Below the pieces are notes generated by a model, which was not told the DNA's origin, made no database searches, and saw only the letters and a list, made by a program, of their open reading frames with translations. From positions 124,001-188,000 of the forward strand of contig JAZQKZ010000070.1 of the NCBI GenBank assembly GCA_045542415.1: a stretch of DNA of 64,000 nt. Direction: 5' to 3'. The DNA comes from UMGS1958 sp045542415. GTDB lineage: Bacteria; Bacillota; Clostridia; UBA1381. Of this stretch, positions 51,871-61,864 are shown one piece after another. Each line of letters begins with the position of its first letter. Within the stretch, counting starts at the first letter, position 1. The position numbers and the translations under genes were made by a program.

Positions 51871-53143
51871 ACTTTGTACTTATATTCATCTGCTTATCCT
51901 TAAATTTTGAATATGCGAATCTCTGGCTTCCGTACAGTCCGCTGTAGCCTGAAAGCATATAGCTCACTGCACACGCAATCACGAAAAGCAATATTCCCTC
52001 TGTTCCAAACAATTCCACACTGAGAAATACCGATGCGACCGGACAGTTAACCACACTACAAAACAACGCCACCATACCTACAGCTGCACCAAATCCCGGA
52101 TCAAGACCTATCAATGACGCTGCCACACAGCCAAAGGTGGAGCCTATGAAAAGTGTAGGCACAATTTCACCGCCTCTGAAACCGCAACCAAGAGTTATTG
52201 CCGTAAAGAGAATCTTTAAAGCAAATGCAAACGGTGCCGCTTCACCCGATACAGCTCTTTCAACAACATCCATTCCTGCACCATTATAGTCATGCGTTCC
52301 GACTAAAAACGTCAGTAATATCAAGACTGCACTTCCTGCCAATATTTTGAGATAGCTATTTGAAAACATTTTCTTTGCTGTATGACCTGCTATATGCAAA
52401 GACTTACAAAACAGAACGCTTAACACAGCACATCCCACCGCAAGCAAGGTTACCTGAAAAAATGATACCGGTGTAAATTCCGGCACAAATGCAAGTTCAA
52501 ACTGCGTTGGTGCAACATCAAAGAATTTCACTAACGCAAACGCTGTTGCGGATGCTGTTATACAGGGAATTATGGAATAGTACTGCATCTTACCCACCAT
52601 AACGACCTCCATTGTAAAGAAAGCCGCCGTGACAGGAGTTCCGAAAAGTGCCGTAAATGCCGCACTCATACCGCTCATTACAATCATCTGCATATCATTT
52701 TTATTAAGACGAAGCACTCGTCCTATTGCATTTCCTATGCTTCCGCCAAGTTGGAGTGCCGCACCCTCTCTGCCTGCACTTCCGCCTGCAAGATGTGTCA
52801 GTGCGGTAGCTATAAATATTCCCGGTGCAAGTGACAAAGAAACATTGTTTCCTGTTCTTGTAGCCTCAATTATCGCATTTGTTCCTTTATTCTGCTGTAA
52901 TTTCAGAAATTTATACAACGCAACAATCAGCACTCCGGCTATCGGCAGGCATAAAATCATCCATGAATTCAATTCACGGAATTCAGTTACCAATTCCAGT
53001 ATCTTATGAAAAAATATACCGATTAATCCTGCAACCACACCTGTTAATAAGGCGGCAAGTATCCATTTTATAAAAAATTTAGCGTATGCTGTTGCACTAA
53101 AAAGTTTGTGCCTCAGTGCATGTAGCTCTGACTTGAAATCCAT
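51869..53143 (-). CDS. CLC family antiporter, probably fluoride-type (CLC-F)
   Basis: A 424-residue membrane protein of the CLC fold. It carries GGSAGREGAALQLG, equivalent to the CLC anion-pore segment with its gating Glu. The usual GSGIP selectivity motif is replaced by a GNN-containing stretch, and the GxFxP motif by GFRGGEIVPTLFIG. That combination resembles fluoride-exporting CLC-F proteins rather than chloride ClC. I prefer the ATG at 53143 (AAGGA upstream); an ATG at 53158 overlaps the mutS2 stop. No fluoride riboswitch is visible, since it is in an operon. Confidence 0.85.
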   Translation of the reverse strand: MDFKSELHALRHKLFSATAYAKFFIKWILAALLTGVVAGLIGIFFHKILELVTEFRELNSWMILCLPIAGVLIVALYKFLKLQQNKGTNAIIEATRTGNNVSLSLAPGIFIATALTHLAGGSAGREGAALQLGGSIGNAIGRVLRLNKNDMQMIVMSGMSAAFTALFGTPVTAAFFTMEVVMVGKMQYYSIIPCITASATAFALVKFFDVAPTQFELAFVPEFTPVSFFQVTLLAVGCAVLSVLFCKSLHIAGHTAKKMFSNSYLKILAGSAVLILLTFLVGTHDYNGAGMDVVERAVSGEAAPFAFALKILFTAITLGCGFRGGEIVPTLFIGSTFGCVAASLIGLDPGFGAAVGMVALFCSVVNCPVASVFLSVELFGTEGILLFVIACAVSYMLSGYSGLYGSQRFAYSKFKDKQMNISTK

Positions 53144-53157
53144 TTCCAATCCTTTCA

Positions 53158-55548
53158 TTATTTCAGCTCGCAGACGGTGACTCCGTCCTCGCCCTCGCCG
53201 AATTTTCCGTTTCTGTATGATTTAATATACTTATATCCCTTTATATAGTTCTGCAGTCCTTTTCTGAGAAGTCCCGTACCCTTTCCGTGAATTATACGCA
53301 CCGGTGATACTCCTGCAAGATAGCAGTCATCAAGAAACTTTTCTACCTTAATCCATGCCTCTTCAACATTATGTCCTCTTACATCAATTTCTGTAGTAGC
53401 CGTTTTGGTCTTTGATTCAAACGAACGCTGAACGGGAACATATTTCGCCGCAAGCTCCTTTGTTTCATTTTCTTTCATTTCACGGATATTTGAAATATGG
53501 ACATCCATCTTGAAAATACCTGCCTGAACCCTAAGCATTCCCTTTGAATCGGGAAGCTTCAGAATTGTCGCCTCTTCATTCATATCTATCAGCTTTACCG
53601 TCTGACCGACCTTGAGATTCTTGGGAGGATCAACATAGGTCTTTTTAGGCTTTGCGGCGCGTGCCATTTTCTTGTCTATACTGTCCTCACGCTGCTTTAA
53701 TGTATCCCTTGCCGACTGTGCCTTCTTATCAAGTGAGCCGCCGCTTCTTATTCCCTGCTGACGCATTTTTTCGAGATCCTTGATGATTGCATTTGCCTCG
53801 TCCTTTGCGTCCATTACTATAATTTTAGCCTCACGGTGTGCCTCTTCAAGTATTCTTGATTTACTTTCCTTGAGCTTTATTCTTTCTTTTTCAACCTGGT
53901 CACGCAAGGTTTTTAATTCGTTTTTCAGACGCTTTGTTTCCTCTGCATCCTGTCTCGCCCTCGCACGGCTTTGCTCCAGCTCGGTTACTACATCCTCAAA
54001 CTTTATCTCCTCATCCGATAAAATTGCATTTGCGCGGTCAATAATTGCCTCTTCAAGTCCAAGCCGTCTTGAAATTGAAAACGCATTACTCTTACCCGGA
54101 ACACCTATTAAAAGCTTATATGTCGGCATAAGGTTTTCTACATCAAATTCACACGATGCATTTTCAACTCCGTCCGTCGAAAGAGCATACAGCTTCAGCT
54201 CACTATAGTGAGTTGTTGCAACCGTTTTCACCTTAAATGTACGCAAAAATTCAAGAATTGCAATAGCAAGTGCCGCACCCTCTGTCGGATCCGTACCACT
54301 ACCAAGTTCGTCAAACAGAACCAAAGAACCGCTGTCAACCGATTTAATAATCTCAACAATATTTACCATATGCGATGAGAATGTAGAAAGGCTTTGTTCA
54401 ATGCTCTGCTCATCGCCTATATCAGCAAAAACCTGTTCAAAAACAGCCGCCTCACTCCGGTCACTTGCACTTATATGCAACCCTGACGCAGCCATAAGAG
54501 AGAACAGACCTATAGTTTTAAGTGTAACTGTCTTACCGCCCGTATTCGGACCCGTAACAACCAGAGTATCATATTTTCCGCCAAGTCTGATATCATTTGC
54601 TACAACCTTATCCTTATCAATAAGCGGATGTCTTGCATTTATAAAGTTTATTATTCCTTTATCATTCAAAGCCGGCTCATTACCGTTCATATCAAGTGAC
54701 AGCTTTGCCTTTGCAAACATAAAATCAAGCTCACAAACATATTTATAATCGACAAATATCGCATGAGAATTTTCGCATACCAATGCCGATAATTCCATCA
54801 GAATTCTCTCGATTTCCTGCTGTTCCTTTGCCTTTAAATCTCTTATTTCATTATTGGAATTAACCACGCTCATAGGCTCAACAAATACAGTTGCTCCGCT
54901 TGAAGATGAGTCATGTACAATTCCCGGCACCTCAGCACGGTACTCTGCTCTTACCGGAATTACAAACCTGTCAGAACGCATCGTCACAATAGCATCCTGG
55001 AGGAACTTCTTATAATGTGAGCTTCTTATCATTCCATTTAAGGTTTCCCTTATTTTAGCATTGAGATTTTTCATCTTTCGTCTTATCGTCGAAAGCTCGG
55101 ACGATGCTTCGTCTGCAATCTCATCCTCAGATACTATGCAAAGATTTATTCTGTCCTCTAAAGCCTTTGCCGTAAGAATGTTATCACCTATTTCATGAAG
55201 CTTTGTACATTCTTCTGCCGCCTCGTCAAGATATGACTTCATCCGCCTTGCAACGTAAAGCATTCTTGAAATTTCCATAAGCTCTTTTGCGTGAAGCATA
55301 CCGCTTCTTTCAGCAAGACGAACATACTTTGTAACCTCTACTACAGATAAATTCACAGGCGGTCCGCCGAGCTTCAATGAGGTTATAACTGCCTCCGTAG
55401 TCTCTCGCTGTGCGTTTTTTGCCAGCTCAAGAGTCGGATACGGAACAAGCTCTTCTATTCTCTTTTTCACTGCCGGACTTTCGGTATATCCGGAAAGCCT
55501 TTGCAATATTTTATCAAACTCAAGAGTTTTTAACACTTTATTTTTCAT
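53158..55548 (-). CDS. mutS2: Endonuclease MutS2
   Basis: A 796-residue MutS-like ATPase with a C-terminal Smr nuclease domain. It limits homologous recombination and rescues stalled, collided ribosomes in B. subtilis. Walker A is VVTGPNTGGKTVTLKT (about residue 335), Walker B is LVLFDELGSGTDPTEGA. A coiled coil follows (about 515-625), then the Smr domain with DVRGHNVEEA and IIHGKGTGLLRKGL. There is no mismatch-binding domain, as expected. ATG at 55548 with AGGA 8 nt upstream. It overlaps the CLC gene region by one base and probably forms an operon with it and with the DUF1961 gene. Confidence 0.97.
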   Translation of the reverse strand: MKNKVLKTLEFDKILQRLSGYTESPAVKKRIEELVPYPTLELAKNAQRETTEAVITSLKLGGPPVNLSVVEVTKYVRLAERSGMLHAKELMEISRMLYVARRMKSYLDEAAEECTKLHEIGDNILTAKALEDRINLCIVSEDEIADEASSELSTIRRKMKNLNAKIRETLNGMIRSSHYKKFLQDAIVTMRSDRFVIPVRAEYRAEVPGIVHDSSSSGATVFVEPMSVVNSNNEIRDLKAKEQQEIERILMELSALVCENSHAIFVDYKYVCELDFMFAKAKLSLDMNGNEPALNDKGIINFINARHPLIDKDKVVANDIRLGGKYDTLVVTGPNTGGKTVTLKTIGLFSLMAASGLHISASDRSEAAVFEQVFADIGDEQSIEQSLSTFSSHMVNIVEIIKSVDSGSLVLFDELGSGTDPTEGAALAIAILEFLRTFKVKTVATTHYSELKLYALSTDGVENASCEFDVENLMPTYKLLIGVPGKSNAFSISRRLGLEEAIIDRANAILSDEEIKFEDVVTELEQSRARARQDAEETKRLKNELKTLRDQVEKERIKLKESKSRILEEAHREAKIIVMDAKDEANAIIKDLEKMRQQGIRSGGSLDKKAQSARDTLKQREDSIDKKMARAAKPKKTYVDPPKNLKVGQTVKLIDMNEEATILKLPDSKGMLRVQAGIFKMDVHISNIREMKENETKELAAKYVPVQRSFESKTKTATTEIDVRGHNVEEAWIKVEKFLDDCYLAGVSPVRIIHGKGTGLLRKGLQNYIKGYKYIKSYRNGKFGEGEDGVTVCELK

Positions 55549-55552
55549 CAAT

Positions 55553-56221
55553 TCAATCCTTCAATTCAAATACCTTTAAATTACTATATTCACCAATCAT
55601 CGGTGCCATTTGTCTGAACCCGATTTTACCTCCGCCAAGGACTGCACCGTATTCCTTGCCGTCATCCTGCCATGAAAACACCGTCAGATCATTGATGGCA
55701 AATTCAATCAGTCCCTTATACTTTGTAATTCTGATATGATAGCTTTCCATTGCATCTTCACAATTCGGTATAGGATCTGCTCCCTGTGCAACAAGATAAA
55801 AGCCCTTGCTTTTTCTTAAATTGCATGTATGGAACGTCCTTTCTTCATCCCACTTACGGCGAAAATACGAAATGTGATACGCATTTATATCACCGCTGTG
55901 ATAGAGATTATACTGTCCGTCACGCTCTGCTAAGGATTCATCAAATAAATCCTCGCCCATACATCCCTTTGCCGCAAAAAACATAATCGCCAGTCCCGGC
56001 TCTTCTATTGGTTTAAAATCCCATTCAATCATTATATCCGATGGAAAATCGTTGTTACACCAATATACAAAGTTTGACTTCTGACCAAGCTCTGCGTCAA
56101 GTGCATTCTTCATACGCATTTTTCCGTTTTCAAAATATATTCTTGCACTGCCCTCAAGTACAAACTCTTTAACATCCGCTTCGCATGAAAGCGGATTTTC
56201 ATAGACCAAATCTTTTGTCAT
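55553..56221 (-). CDS. DUF1961 family protein (YesU-like)
   Basis: A 222-residue beta-rich protein matching the DUF1961 family, which includes B. subtilis YesU in the rhamnogalacturonan locus. Its fold is expected to be a jelly roll like lectins and family 16-type enzymes. Visible: WCNNDFPSDIMIEWDF, PGLAIMFFAAKG and YHISYFRRKW. No signal peptide, so it is cytoplasmic. Sugar-binding or hydrolysis is inferred only. It lies 4 nt upstream of mutS2, an unusual neighbour for a carbohydrate protein. Confidence 0.8.
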   Translation of the reverse strand: MTKDLVYENPLSCEADVKEFVLEGSARIYFENGKMRMKNALDAELGQKSNFVYWCNNDFPSDIMIEWDFKPIEEPGLAIMFFAAKGCMGEDLFDESLAERDGQYNLYHSGDINAYHISYFRRKWDEERTFHTCNLRKSKGFYLVAQGADPIPNCEDAMESYHIRITKYKGLIEFAINDLTVFSWQDDGKEYGAVLGGGKIGFRQMAPMIGEYSNLKVFELKD

Positions 56222-56254
56222 TGCTTACACCTCACCCATTTTAATCATGGTGTT

Positions 56255-56283
56255 ATTATACCATATTCCTCTTTAGTAATCAA
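56255..56283 (-). promoter_or_regulatory. Promoter of the DUF1961-mutS2-clc operon
   Basis: Minus strand TTGATT, 17-nt spacer, TATAAT, about 34 nt before the ATG. Confidence 0.7.
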
Positions 56284-56423
56284 CACCTCATTGTGAATTT
56301 TAACAGAATTGATAACATTTTTTTTACAATTTCCCAAAAATGATTGATTTTATTACAAATTTAGTGTAAAATGTATTGTGGTATATAATAATTATGAAAT
56401 ACAATTCACGGAGGTATATTAAT

Positions 56424-58250
56424 ATGTGCGGAATAGTTGGATACGTCGGTTCTTCCAATGCAGCTCCCATTCTTCTTGAGGGACTTTCAAAGCTGGAGTA
56501 CCGAGGCTATGACAGTGCAGGTATTGCGGTATATAACGGAAATGAAATACAGGTAGAAAAGGCAAAGGGACGTCTTGCAGTTCTTGCAGAAAAGACAAAT
56601 GACGGCAGTGCCGTAAACGGTACCGTAGGTATCGGTCATACACGTTGGGCAACTCACGGAGAGCCGTCGGATGTAAATTCACATCCGCATCTCTCACAGT
56701 CAAACCGTTTTGCAGTAGTACATAACGGTATCATCGAGAACTACATCCCCCTGAAAAAGCGTCTTATCGAAAAAGGCTTTGAATTTGTTTCAGAAACAGA
56801 TACAGAGGTAATTGCACATTTATTTGAGTATTATTATAAGGGCGATATCATCGATGCTATGATTAAGGTAATCAACAAGGTAGAGGGTTCATACGCATTA
56901 GGGGTTCTCTGTGCTGATTATCCGGATCAGTTTGTTGCTGTAAGAAAAGCAAGTCCTATGGTAGTAGGCTTAGGCAAGGGCGAAAACTTTATCGCATCAG
57001 ACGTTACTGCAATTTTAAAGCATACAAGAGATATATATTATCTTGAGGATAACGAAATTGTTGTATTGAACAAGGACAGTGTTAAGATTTATAACACTGA
57101 CAAGGAAGAGCTTGAAAAGGATGTGTTCACGGTTGACTGGGATGTAAGTGCTGCTGAAAAGGGCGGCTATGAGCATTTCATGATGAAAGAAATCGAGGAG
57201 CAGCCCAAAGCTCTCCGTGATACTATTTCACCGAGAATTAAGGATGGCAAGGTTGTTCTTGATGATATTTCACTTACTACAGAGGATATCAAGAACATAA
57301 GAAAGATTTATATAGTCGCATGCGGAAGTGCTTACCATGTAGGCGTTGTAGGCAAATATATTATCGAAAAAATGTGCCGTATCCCGGTCGAGGTACAGGT
57401 TGCATCAGAGTTCAGATACTGCGATCCTATCGTAGGCTCAAGAGACCTCGTAATTGTAATCAGCCAGTCAGGTGAGACTGCTGATACACTTGCAGCTCTC
57501 AAAGAAGCAAAGAATCACGGTGCAAGAATCCTTTCAATTGTTAATGTCGTAGGAAGTGCTATAGCAAATGCATCAGATGATGTTATTTATACATGGGCAG
57601 GTCCCGAAATCGCCGTTGCAACTACAAAGGCATATTCAACTCAGCTTGCTGTAATGTATCTCATCTCACTCTACATGGCTGATAAGTTGGGCATGGTTAC
57701 ATCAGGCGAATACGCTCAGTATGTAAGAGATATCGAGAACTTACCGGAAATGGTTTCTAAGATTCTTGAGAACAAGGACGAAATTCAGTATCTTGCTTCA
57801 AAGTTCTACAACTGTCAGTCAATTTTCTTTATCGGAAGAAACCTTGACTATGCTGTATGCCTTGAGGGTTCATTAAAGCTCAAGGAAATTTCATACATTC
57901 ACTCAGAAGCATACGCTGCCGGTGAATTAAAGCACGGAACAATTTCACTTATTGAAGACGGCACATTGGTAATAGCACTCGCAACAGGTGCAGATCTCTT
58001 TGACAAGACAGTTTCAAATGTCAAGGAAGTCAAGGCAAGAGGTGCGGTTGTAATGGGTGTTACAACCGAAAATCAGGATGATATGGACAGTGTTGCTGAT
58101 CATGTAGTAAAGATTCCGTTAATCAACGAAACTTTATTACCGTCACTTTCGGTAATTCCGTTACAGTTATTCGGTTACTATGTTGCATCATTAAAGGGCT
58201 GCGATATCGATAAGCCGAGAAACCTTGCAAAATCGGTTACAGTTGAATAA
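56424..58250 (+). CDS. glmS: Glutamine-fructose-6-phosphate aminotransferase
   Basis: A 608-residue enzyme that makes glucosamine-6-phosphate for wall precursors. The N-terminal nucleophile Cys2 (MCGIVGYVG) marks the glutaminase domain. Two SIS domains follow, with IVACGSAYHVGVVGKY and ISQSGETADTLAAL. The C terminus is PRNLAKSVTVE. GGAGG lies before the ATG at 56424; the reading frame from 56376 lacks a site. No glmS ribozyme was seen in the 202 nt upstream, which is unlike many Firmicutes. A weak extended -10 lies near 56382. Confidence 0.98.
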   Translation: MCGIVGYVGSSNAAPILLEGLSKLEYRGYDSAGIAVYNGNEIQVEKAKGRLAVLAEKTNDGSAVNGTVGIGHTRWATHGEPSDVNSHPHLSQSNRFAVVHNGIIENYIPLKKRLIEKGFEFVSETDTEVIAHLFEYYYKGDIIDAMIKVINKVEGSYALGVLCADYPDQFVAVRKASPMVVGLGKGENFIASDVTAILKHTRDIYYLEDNEIVVLNKDSVKIYNTDKEELEKDVFTVDWDVSAAEKGGYEHFMMKEIEEQPKALRDTISPRIKDGKVVLDDISLTTEDIKNIRKIYIVACGSAYHVGVVGKYIIEKMCRIPVEVQVASEFRYCDPIVGSRDLVIVISQSGETADTLAALKEAKNHGARILSIVNVVGSAIANASDDVIYTWAGPEIAVATTKAYSTQLAVMYLISLYMADKLGMVTSGEYAQYVRDIENLPEMVSKILENKDEIQYLASKFYNCQSIFFIGRNLDYAVCLEGSLKLKEISYIHSEAYAAGELKHGTISLIEDGTLVIALATGADLFDKTVSNVKEVKARGAVVMGVTTENQDDMDSVADHVVKIPLINETLLPSLSVIPLQLFGYYVASLKGCDIDKPRNLAKSVTVE

Positions 58251-58253
58251 GGC

Positions 58254-58287
58254 ACAGGAGCTGCAATTGCAGCTCCTGTATTTTTTT
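58254..58287 (+). terminator. Terminator of glmS
   Basis: ACAGGAGCTGCAA and TTGCAGCTCCTGT form a 13-bp perfect palindrome with no loop separation, followed by ATTTTTTTG. Confidence 0.9.
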
Positions 58288-58340
58288 GCTCAGTACTGCA
58301 CATAATACTGATATACTTATTATGAAAGTGAGTGCAGCAT

Positions 58341-58598
58341 ATGAAAGAATTTCAGTATAAAATTATTGATGAGATAGGAATACATGCCCGTCCTGCCGGA
58401 CTACTAGTACGGGAAGCGAAAAAATTCGACTCAAACATCATTATCTATTGCGGTGACAAAAGCTCAAGTGCAAAATCACTTTTTGGCATTATGGGAATGG
58501 GAGTGAAGCACGGCGATACTGTCAGAGTTACGATTGAGGGTGATGATGAAGAAGCGGCAATAAATGCTCTTGCGGACTTCTTTCGCTCAAATTTATAA
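58341..58598 (+). CDS. HPr family phosphocarrier protein
   Basis: An 85-residue HPr of the sugar phosphotransferase system. His15 (GIHARPAG) receives phosphate from enzyme I. Ser46 (KSLFGIMGMG, after AK) is the regulatory site for HPr kinase. Both are at the canonical positions, which argues for HPr rather than Crh, which lacks His15. ATG at 58341 chosen by the family start; GTG at 58332 is in frame. It stands alone, without ptsI. Confidence 0.93.
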   Translation: MKEFQYKIIDEIGIHARPAGLLVREAKKFDSNIIIYCGDKSSSAKSLFGIMGMGVKHGDTVRVTIEGDDEEAAINALADFFRSNL

Positions 58599-58600
58599 AA

Positions 58601-58637
58601 AAATCAGACAATGCTTTGCATTGTCTGATTTCTCTTA
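58601..58637. terminator. Shared terminator between HPr and nitroreductase genes
   Basis: AAATCAGACAATGC and GCATTGTCTGATTT form a 14-bp stem with a TTT loop. It terminates both convergent transcripts. Confidence 0.9.
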
Positions 58638-58641
58638 TTGA

Positions 58642-59160
58642 TTATATATACTTAACCGTTTCCGATAAATCCTTGCGCTTATCATGCAGATGTGCGGGAT
58701 GTGCATCCTCTGCCGGATATCCCATAGGCAAGAACGCAACAGGCACATAATTCTCCGGCAAATCAAATAATTCATACACCTTAGCCGGATTAAAGCTACC
58801 TACCCAAGTTGAACCTATTCCCTGCTCCGATGCCGCAAGCATCATATGAGTTACTACAATAGATGCATCTACAGTTCCGCTGTCATCACCGTCATAGCCA
58901 CGCTTCCATGAAGCTTCCTTATCATAGCAAACCAAGAAATTAAGTGGAGCATCAAAGCTGTACTTTGTACATTCGCTCACCTTTGAAAGTGCTGCTTCAC
59001 TCTCAATTACAAATATCTTCTGCGGCTGATAATTAACAGCAGTCGGTGCAATTCTTGCAGCTTCCAGAATATAATCAATCTTTTCTTTTTCTACCTTTGT
59101 TTTCGAAAACTTACGACATGAATATCTTGCCTTTGCAAGCTCTAAAAAAGTCTTATCCAT
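58642..59160 (-). CDS. Nitroreductase family flavoprotein
   Basis: A 172-residue FMN oxidoreductase of the nitroreductase fold. N-terminal ARYSCRKFSKTKVEKEKIDYILEAARIAPTAVNYQPQ is typical, as is the GIGSTWVGSFNPAKV loop. It is shorter than NfsA-type enzymes. The substrate is unknown. Start overlaps the stop of the lipoprotein gene (TAATG). Confidence 0.9.
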   Translation of the reverse strand: MDKTFLELAKARYSCRKFSKTKVEKEKIDYILEAARIAPTAVNYQPQKIFVIESEAALSKVSECTKYSFDAPLNFLVCYDKEASWKRGYDGDDSGTVDASIVVTHMMLAASEQGIGSTWVGSFNPAKVYELFDLPENYVPVAFLPMGYPAEDAHPAHLHDKRKDLSETVKYI

Positions 59161-59699
59161 TACTCTGCCGCCTCCGCATTCATTGCATCAATATTAGCAA
59201 CCGCAGTTGTTGCCAGATCCTTTAAATAATTAGCCTGTCCCTCATCCGAGCCGCTTCCTGCTGTAATAACAATCTCACATCCCTTATAGAACACATGAAT
59301 TGACGGATATGCTATATATGCATCATCTCCGATTCCGACAACCAGCTGTGCTGACGGACGCGTGAGTCTTGCATTCTCATAATCCTCCCAAATCTGATCC
59401 TCGCTCACTCCGCTAACAGGCTGAATAACCTTTACAATTACCGGGTCTCCTGTTCCTGCCGGATTCGCACGGTATGACGCTGTTGTTGTATTCTTCTCCG
59501 TAACAGCCGCACCGCCCTCAAGCTCTACAGTATAGTTGTCTGCCACAGCAGTCTTTACATTGTCAATTGTAAGAACTGCAGCCGCATCAATCATAGGTTC
59601 CGGCGTCGGGATCGGCTCTCCGAATATGCCACCCTCTCCGCACGAGCATAAAGACATAGTTATTGTAATTGCTGATAATATTGATACAAGCTTTTTCAT
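59160..59699 (-). CDS. Lipoprotein of unknown function
   Basis: A 179-residue protein with a lipobox LCSC (Cys20), so it is anchored to the outer face of the membrane. After a short Pro-rich spacer the rest is a compact domain (TIDNVKTAVADNYTVELEGG, IGDDAYIAYPSIHVFYKG). I do not recognise the family. It has a promoter at 59731-59759 and is coupled to the nitroreductase gene. Confidence 0.85.
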   Translation of the reverse strand: MKKLVSILSAITITMSLCSCGEGGIFGEPIPTPEPMIDAAAVLTIDNVKTAVADNYTVELEGGAAVTEKNTTTASYRANPAGTGDPVIVKVIQPVSGVSEDQIWEDYENARLTRPSAQLVVGIGDDAYIAYPSIHVFYKGCEIVITAGSGSDEGQANYLKDLATTAVANIDAMNAEAAE

Positions 59700-59730
59700 A
59701 TTAACCTCCGAATAGTTATTTTATATAAGT

Positions 59731-59759
59731 ATTATATCACATTCCAATTCGATAGTCAA
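59731..59759 (-). promoter_or_regulatory. Promoter of the lipoprotein gene
   Basis: Minus strand TTGACT, 17-nt spacer, TATAAT, about 32 nt before the ATG. Confidence 0.75.
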
Positions 59760-59798
59760 ACCTTTCTGCATATTTTTTATAAATTTACATATTCCTCA

Positions 59799-61832
59799 TC
59801 AGCATTCCTCAAGCACAACAACATCGTATCCACCTATTGTAATCTTGTCGGCAAACACTTCCCCGCTTATCATATCCTTAAAGCTTCTGTGACATGCAAA
59901 TTCTACAGCTTCACCGGCATAATTTATAAGGAATATACGCCTATTTCTTACCGAGAGTTCTATCTCTTCCGGAATGTCTATCATTTTATCAATCCCATAA
60001 GGTGATGTAATTCCCTCAAGCTCTATAAAAGCCTTTGCACTATCCTCAGCAAATGCCGAACCGACATAATAGACTTTACCGTTTCCGATAGTTTTCACGA
60101 CAACCGCAGGCTTGCCTTTATAATAGTTATTTTCAAATACTCCCAGTACTTCACCGTCTGTAATATTCAATATATCATTAAAGCACGGTGCACTCACTTT
60201 TTTACCTGCAACATTTATAAACTGCTCCTCATCATACGGTGAGAAAAATGTAAAGTCTTCTACCTCCGCTCCGCATAACGGCGCTGCATGACACGGCATC
60301 GGAGTCATATAACATATTCCGTTCATATCCTTATATCCCGTGCGGCATCCGAGAATTACAGTACCGCCCTGCTCGGCATAAGCTCTTAAAAGCTCAGCTC
60401 TCTTTCCATTAAGAATTGTCGGATGCGGATATACTATCAGCTTATATTTAAGCAGTTGTTCAAGCTCTGTTTCATCATCAATATAAACCATATCATGCGG
60501 TATATGCTTTTTCTGGAAGCCTCTGAACCATCCGTCATAGCTTATGTTGTCAACCTCTGAGTGCCATACATCCTCGTCAGCATCCCACTCATTGTCGTAA
60601 TCCTTCATAAGTGCAACCTCTGCAACATATTCATTTCCGCATACTGCCTGTATTTTCTGAATGTCTTTGTATGTTCTTTCAAGCTCACGGGTTCTTCTGT
60701 TAGGACGGTTACAGTAGTCATTCAGACCGTGCCAGTATATTTCTGTACCGTAGGTACATGTACGCCAACGGAAATAGCTTACAAAATCCGCACCGTGTGC
60801 AATTGACTGTAATGTCCACAAACGCATCTGACCCGGCTTTGGTGAGGGTTGTTCCATTCTGTGATTCCACCCGGACGGTCCCGACTGTTGCTCCATGATT
60901 CCAAAAATCGGCGAAATTGCTCTTGTACGAGTCAGATTGTATGAGCTGTTACGGTCACGCATGCCATTCTGACGTGATACATCAAGTCTCCTGTCATAAG
61001 CAAAGTTCGGATAGTTATCATATGTAATATAGTCCAGGACCTCATTGACAAGCTTCTGATAATCTATATTACCGAACAAACCATTCGTTGTAATATCTGC
61101 ATCTGTATATTTACGGATTATATCTGCCTGAAGCTTAAAAAAGCTTATAACAGTATCAGATATAAATCTCTTCTGAAGCAATGACATATGTGGATTTCCG
61201 AGCCTGCCTGCATTGGTTCGTCTGGGTAGATATACCTCATCCCATGAAGTATAGGTCTGATTCCAGAAGTTTGCACCTATAGCTTCATTTAATGCGTCAA
61301 GTGTTTCAAATTTATTCTTAAGATATTCACGAAATGCCTTATGATCACTCTCCGAATAATACAAGTTACACTCACAGTTAATCTCATTATCAAGCTGCCA
61401 TGCTATAATATTCGGATATTTACTGTAATGCTCTGCAATTTTTTCCGTAATCCTTGACACAAAGAAACGGTACTTTCCCGAATTAAGATTACAGTGTCTT
61501 CTCTGACCGTGACGGATAAGGTTGCCGTCAATATCTGCATTTAATATTTCCGGGTATTTTTCGCTCATCCAAGCCGGAGGTGTTGCTGACGGAGTACAGA
61601 AAATAACCTTGATGTGCTCTTCAAGTGCCAGATCCATAAATTCGTCAAAGAAAGAAAAGTCAAATTCTCCCTCATGCGGTTCAAATTTATTCCATGCAAA
61701 TTCCGCTATACGGATAACCTCTATACCATATTCTTTCATTCTTCTGAGGTCGTCACTCCACAGTGACTTATCCCAATGCTCCGGATAGTAACATACACCA
61801 AGAGTTATGTGATCAAAGTTTAAGCTTTTCAT
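59799..61832 (-). CDS. GH42 beta-galactosidase
   Basis: A 677-residue glycoside hydrolase family 42 enzyme. The acid/base catalyst is Glu150 (IIAWQLDNEIN) and the nucleophile is Glu314 (FGIMEQQSGPSGW), both in the expected places. LGVCYYPEHW at the start and NGLFGNIDYQ fit the family. There is no signal peptide, so it acts on imported galactosides. The galK gene at 28 kb could use the product; no transporter lies beside it. It has its own promoter. Confidence 0.96.
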   Translation of the reverse strand: MKSLNFDHITLGVCYYPEHWDKSLWSDDLRRMKEYGIEVIRIAEFAWNKFEPHEGEFDFSFFDEFMDLALEEHIKVIFCTPSATPPAWMSEKYPEILNADIDGNLIRHGQRRHCNLNSGKYRFFVSRITEKIAEHYSKYPNIIAWQLDNEINCECNLYYSESDHKAFREYLKNKFETLDALNEAIGANFWNQTYTSWDEVYLPRRTNAGRLGNPHMSLLQKRFISDTVISFFKLQADIIRKYTDADITTNGLFGNIDYQKLVNEVLDYITYDNYPNFAYDRRLDVSRQNGMRDRNSSYNLTRTRAISPIFGIMEQQSGPSGWNHRMEQPSPKPGQMRLWTLQSIAHGADFVSYFRWRTCTYGTEIYWHGLNDYCNRPNRRTRELERTYKDIQKIQAVCGNEYVAEVALMKDYDNEWDADEDVWHSEVDNISYDGWFRGFQKKHIPHDMVYIDDETELEQLLKYKLIVYPHPTILNGKRAELLRAYAEQGGTVILGCRTGYKDMNGICYMTPMPCHAAPLCGAEVEDFTFFSPYDEEQFINVAGKKVSAPCFNDILNITDGEVLGVFENNYYKGKPAVVVKTIGNGKVYYVGSAFAEDSAKAFIELEGITSPYGIDKMIDIPEEIELSVRNRRIFLINYAGEAVEFACHRSFKDMISGEVFADKITIGGYDVVVLEEC

Positions 61833-61864
61833 ATACTTTCTCCTTTTTATATGTTTATATTAAT

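Noticed and set aside
53144..53158. Alternative CLC start at 53158
   Set aside because: Lacks a ribosome binding site; 53143 has AAGGA upstream. The alternative cannot be excluded because of translational coupling to mutS2.
56222..56423. Search for a glmS ribozyme upstream of glmS
   Set aside because: No ribozyme core sequence is visible and the upstream space is only about 200 nt, shared with the divergent promoter.
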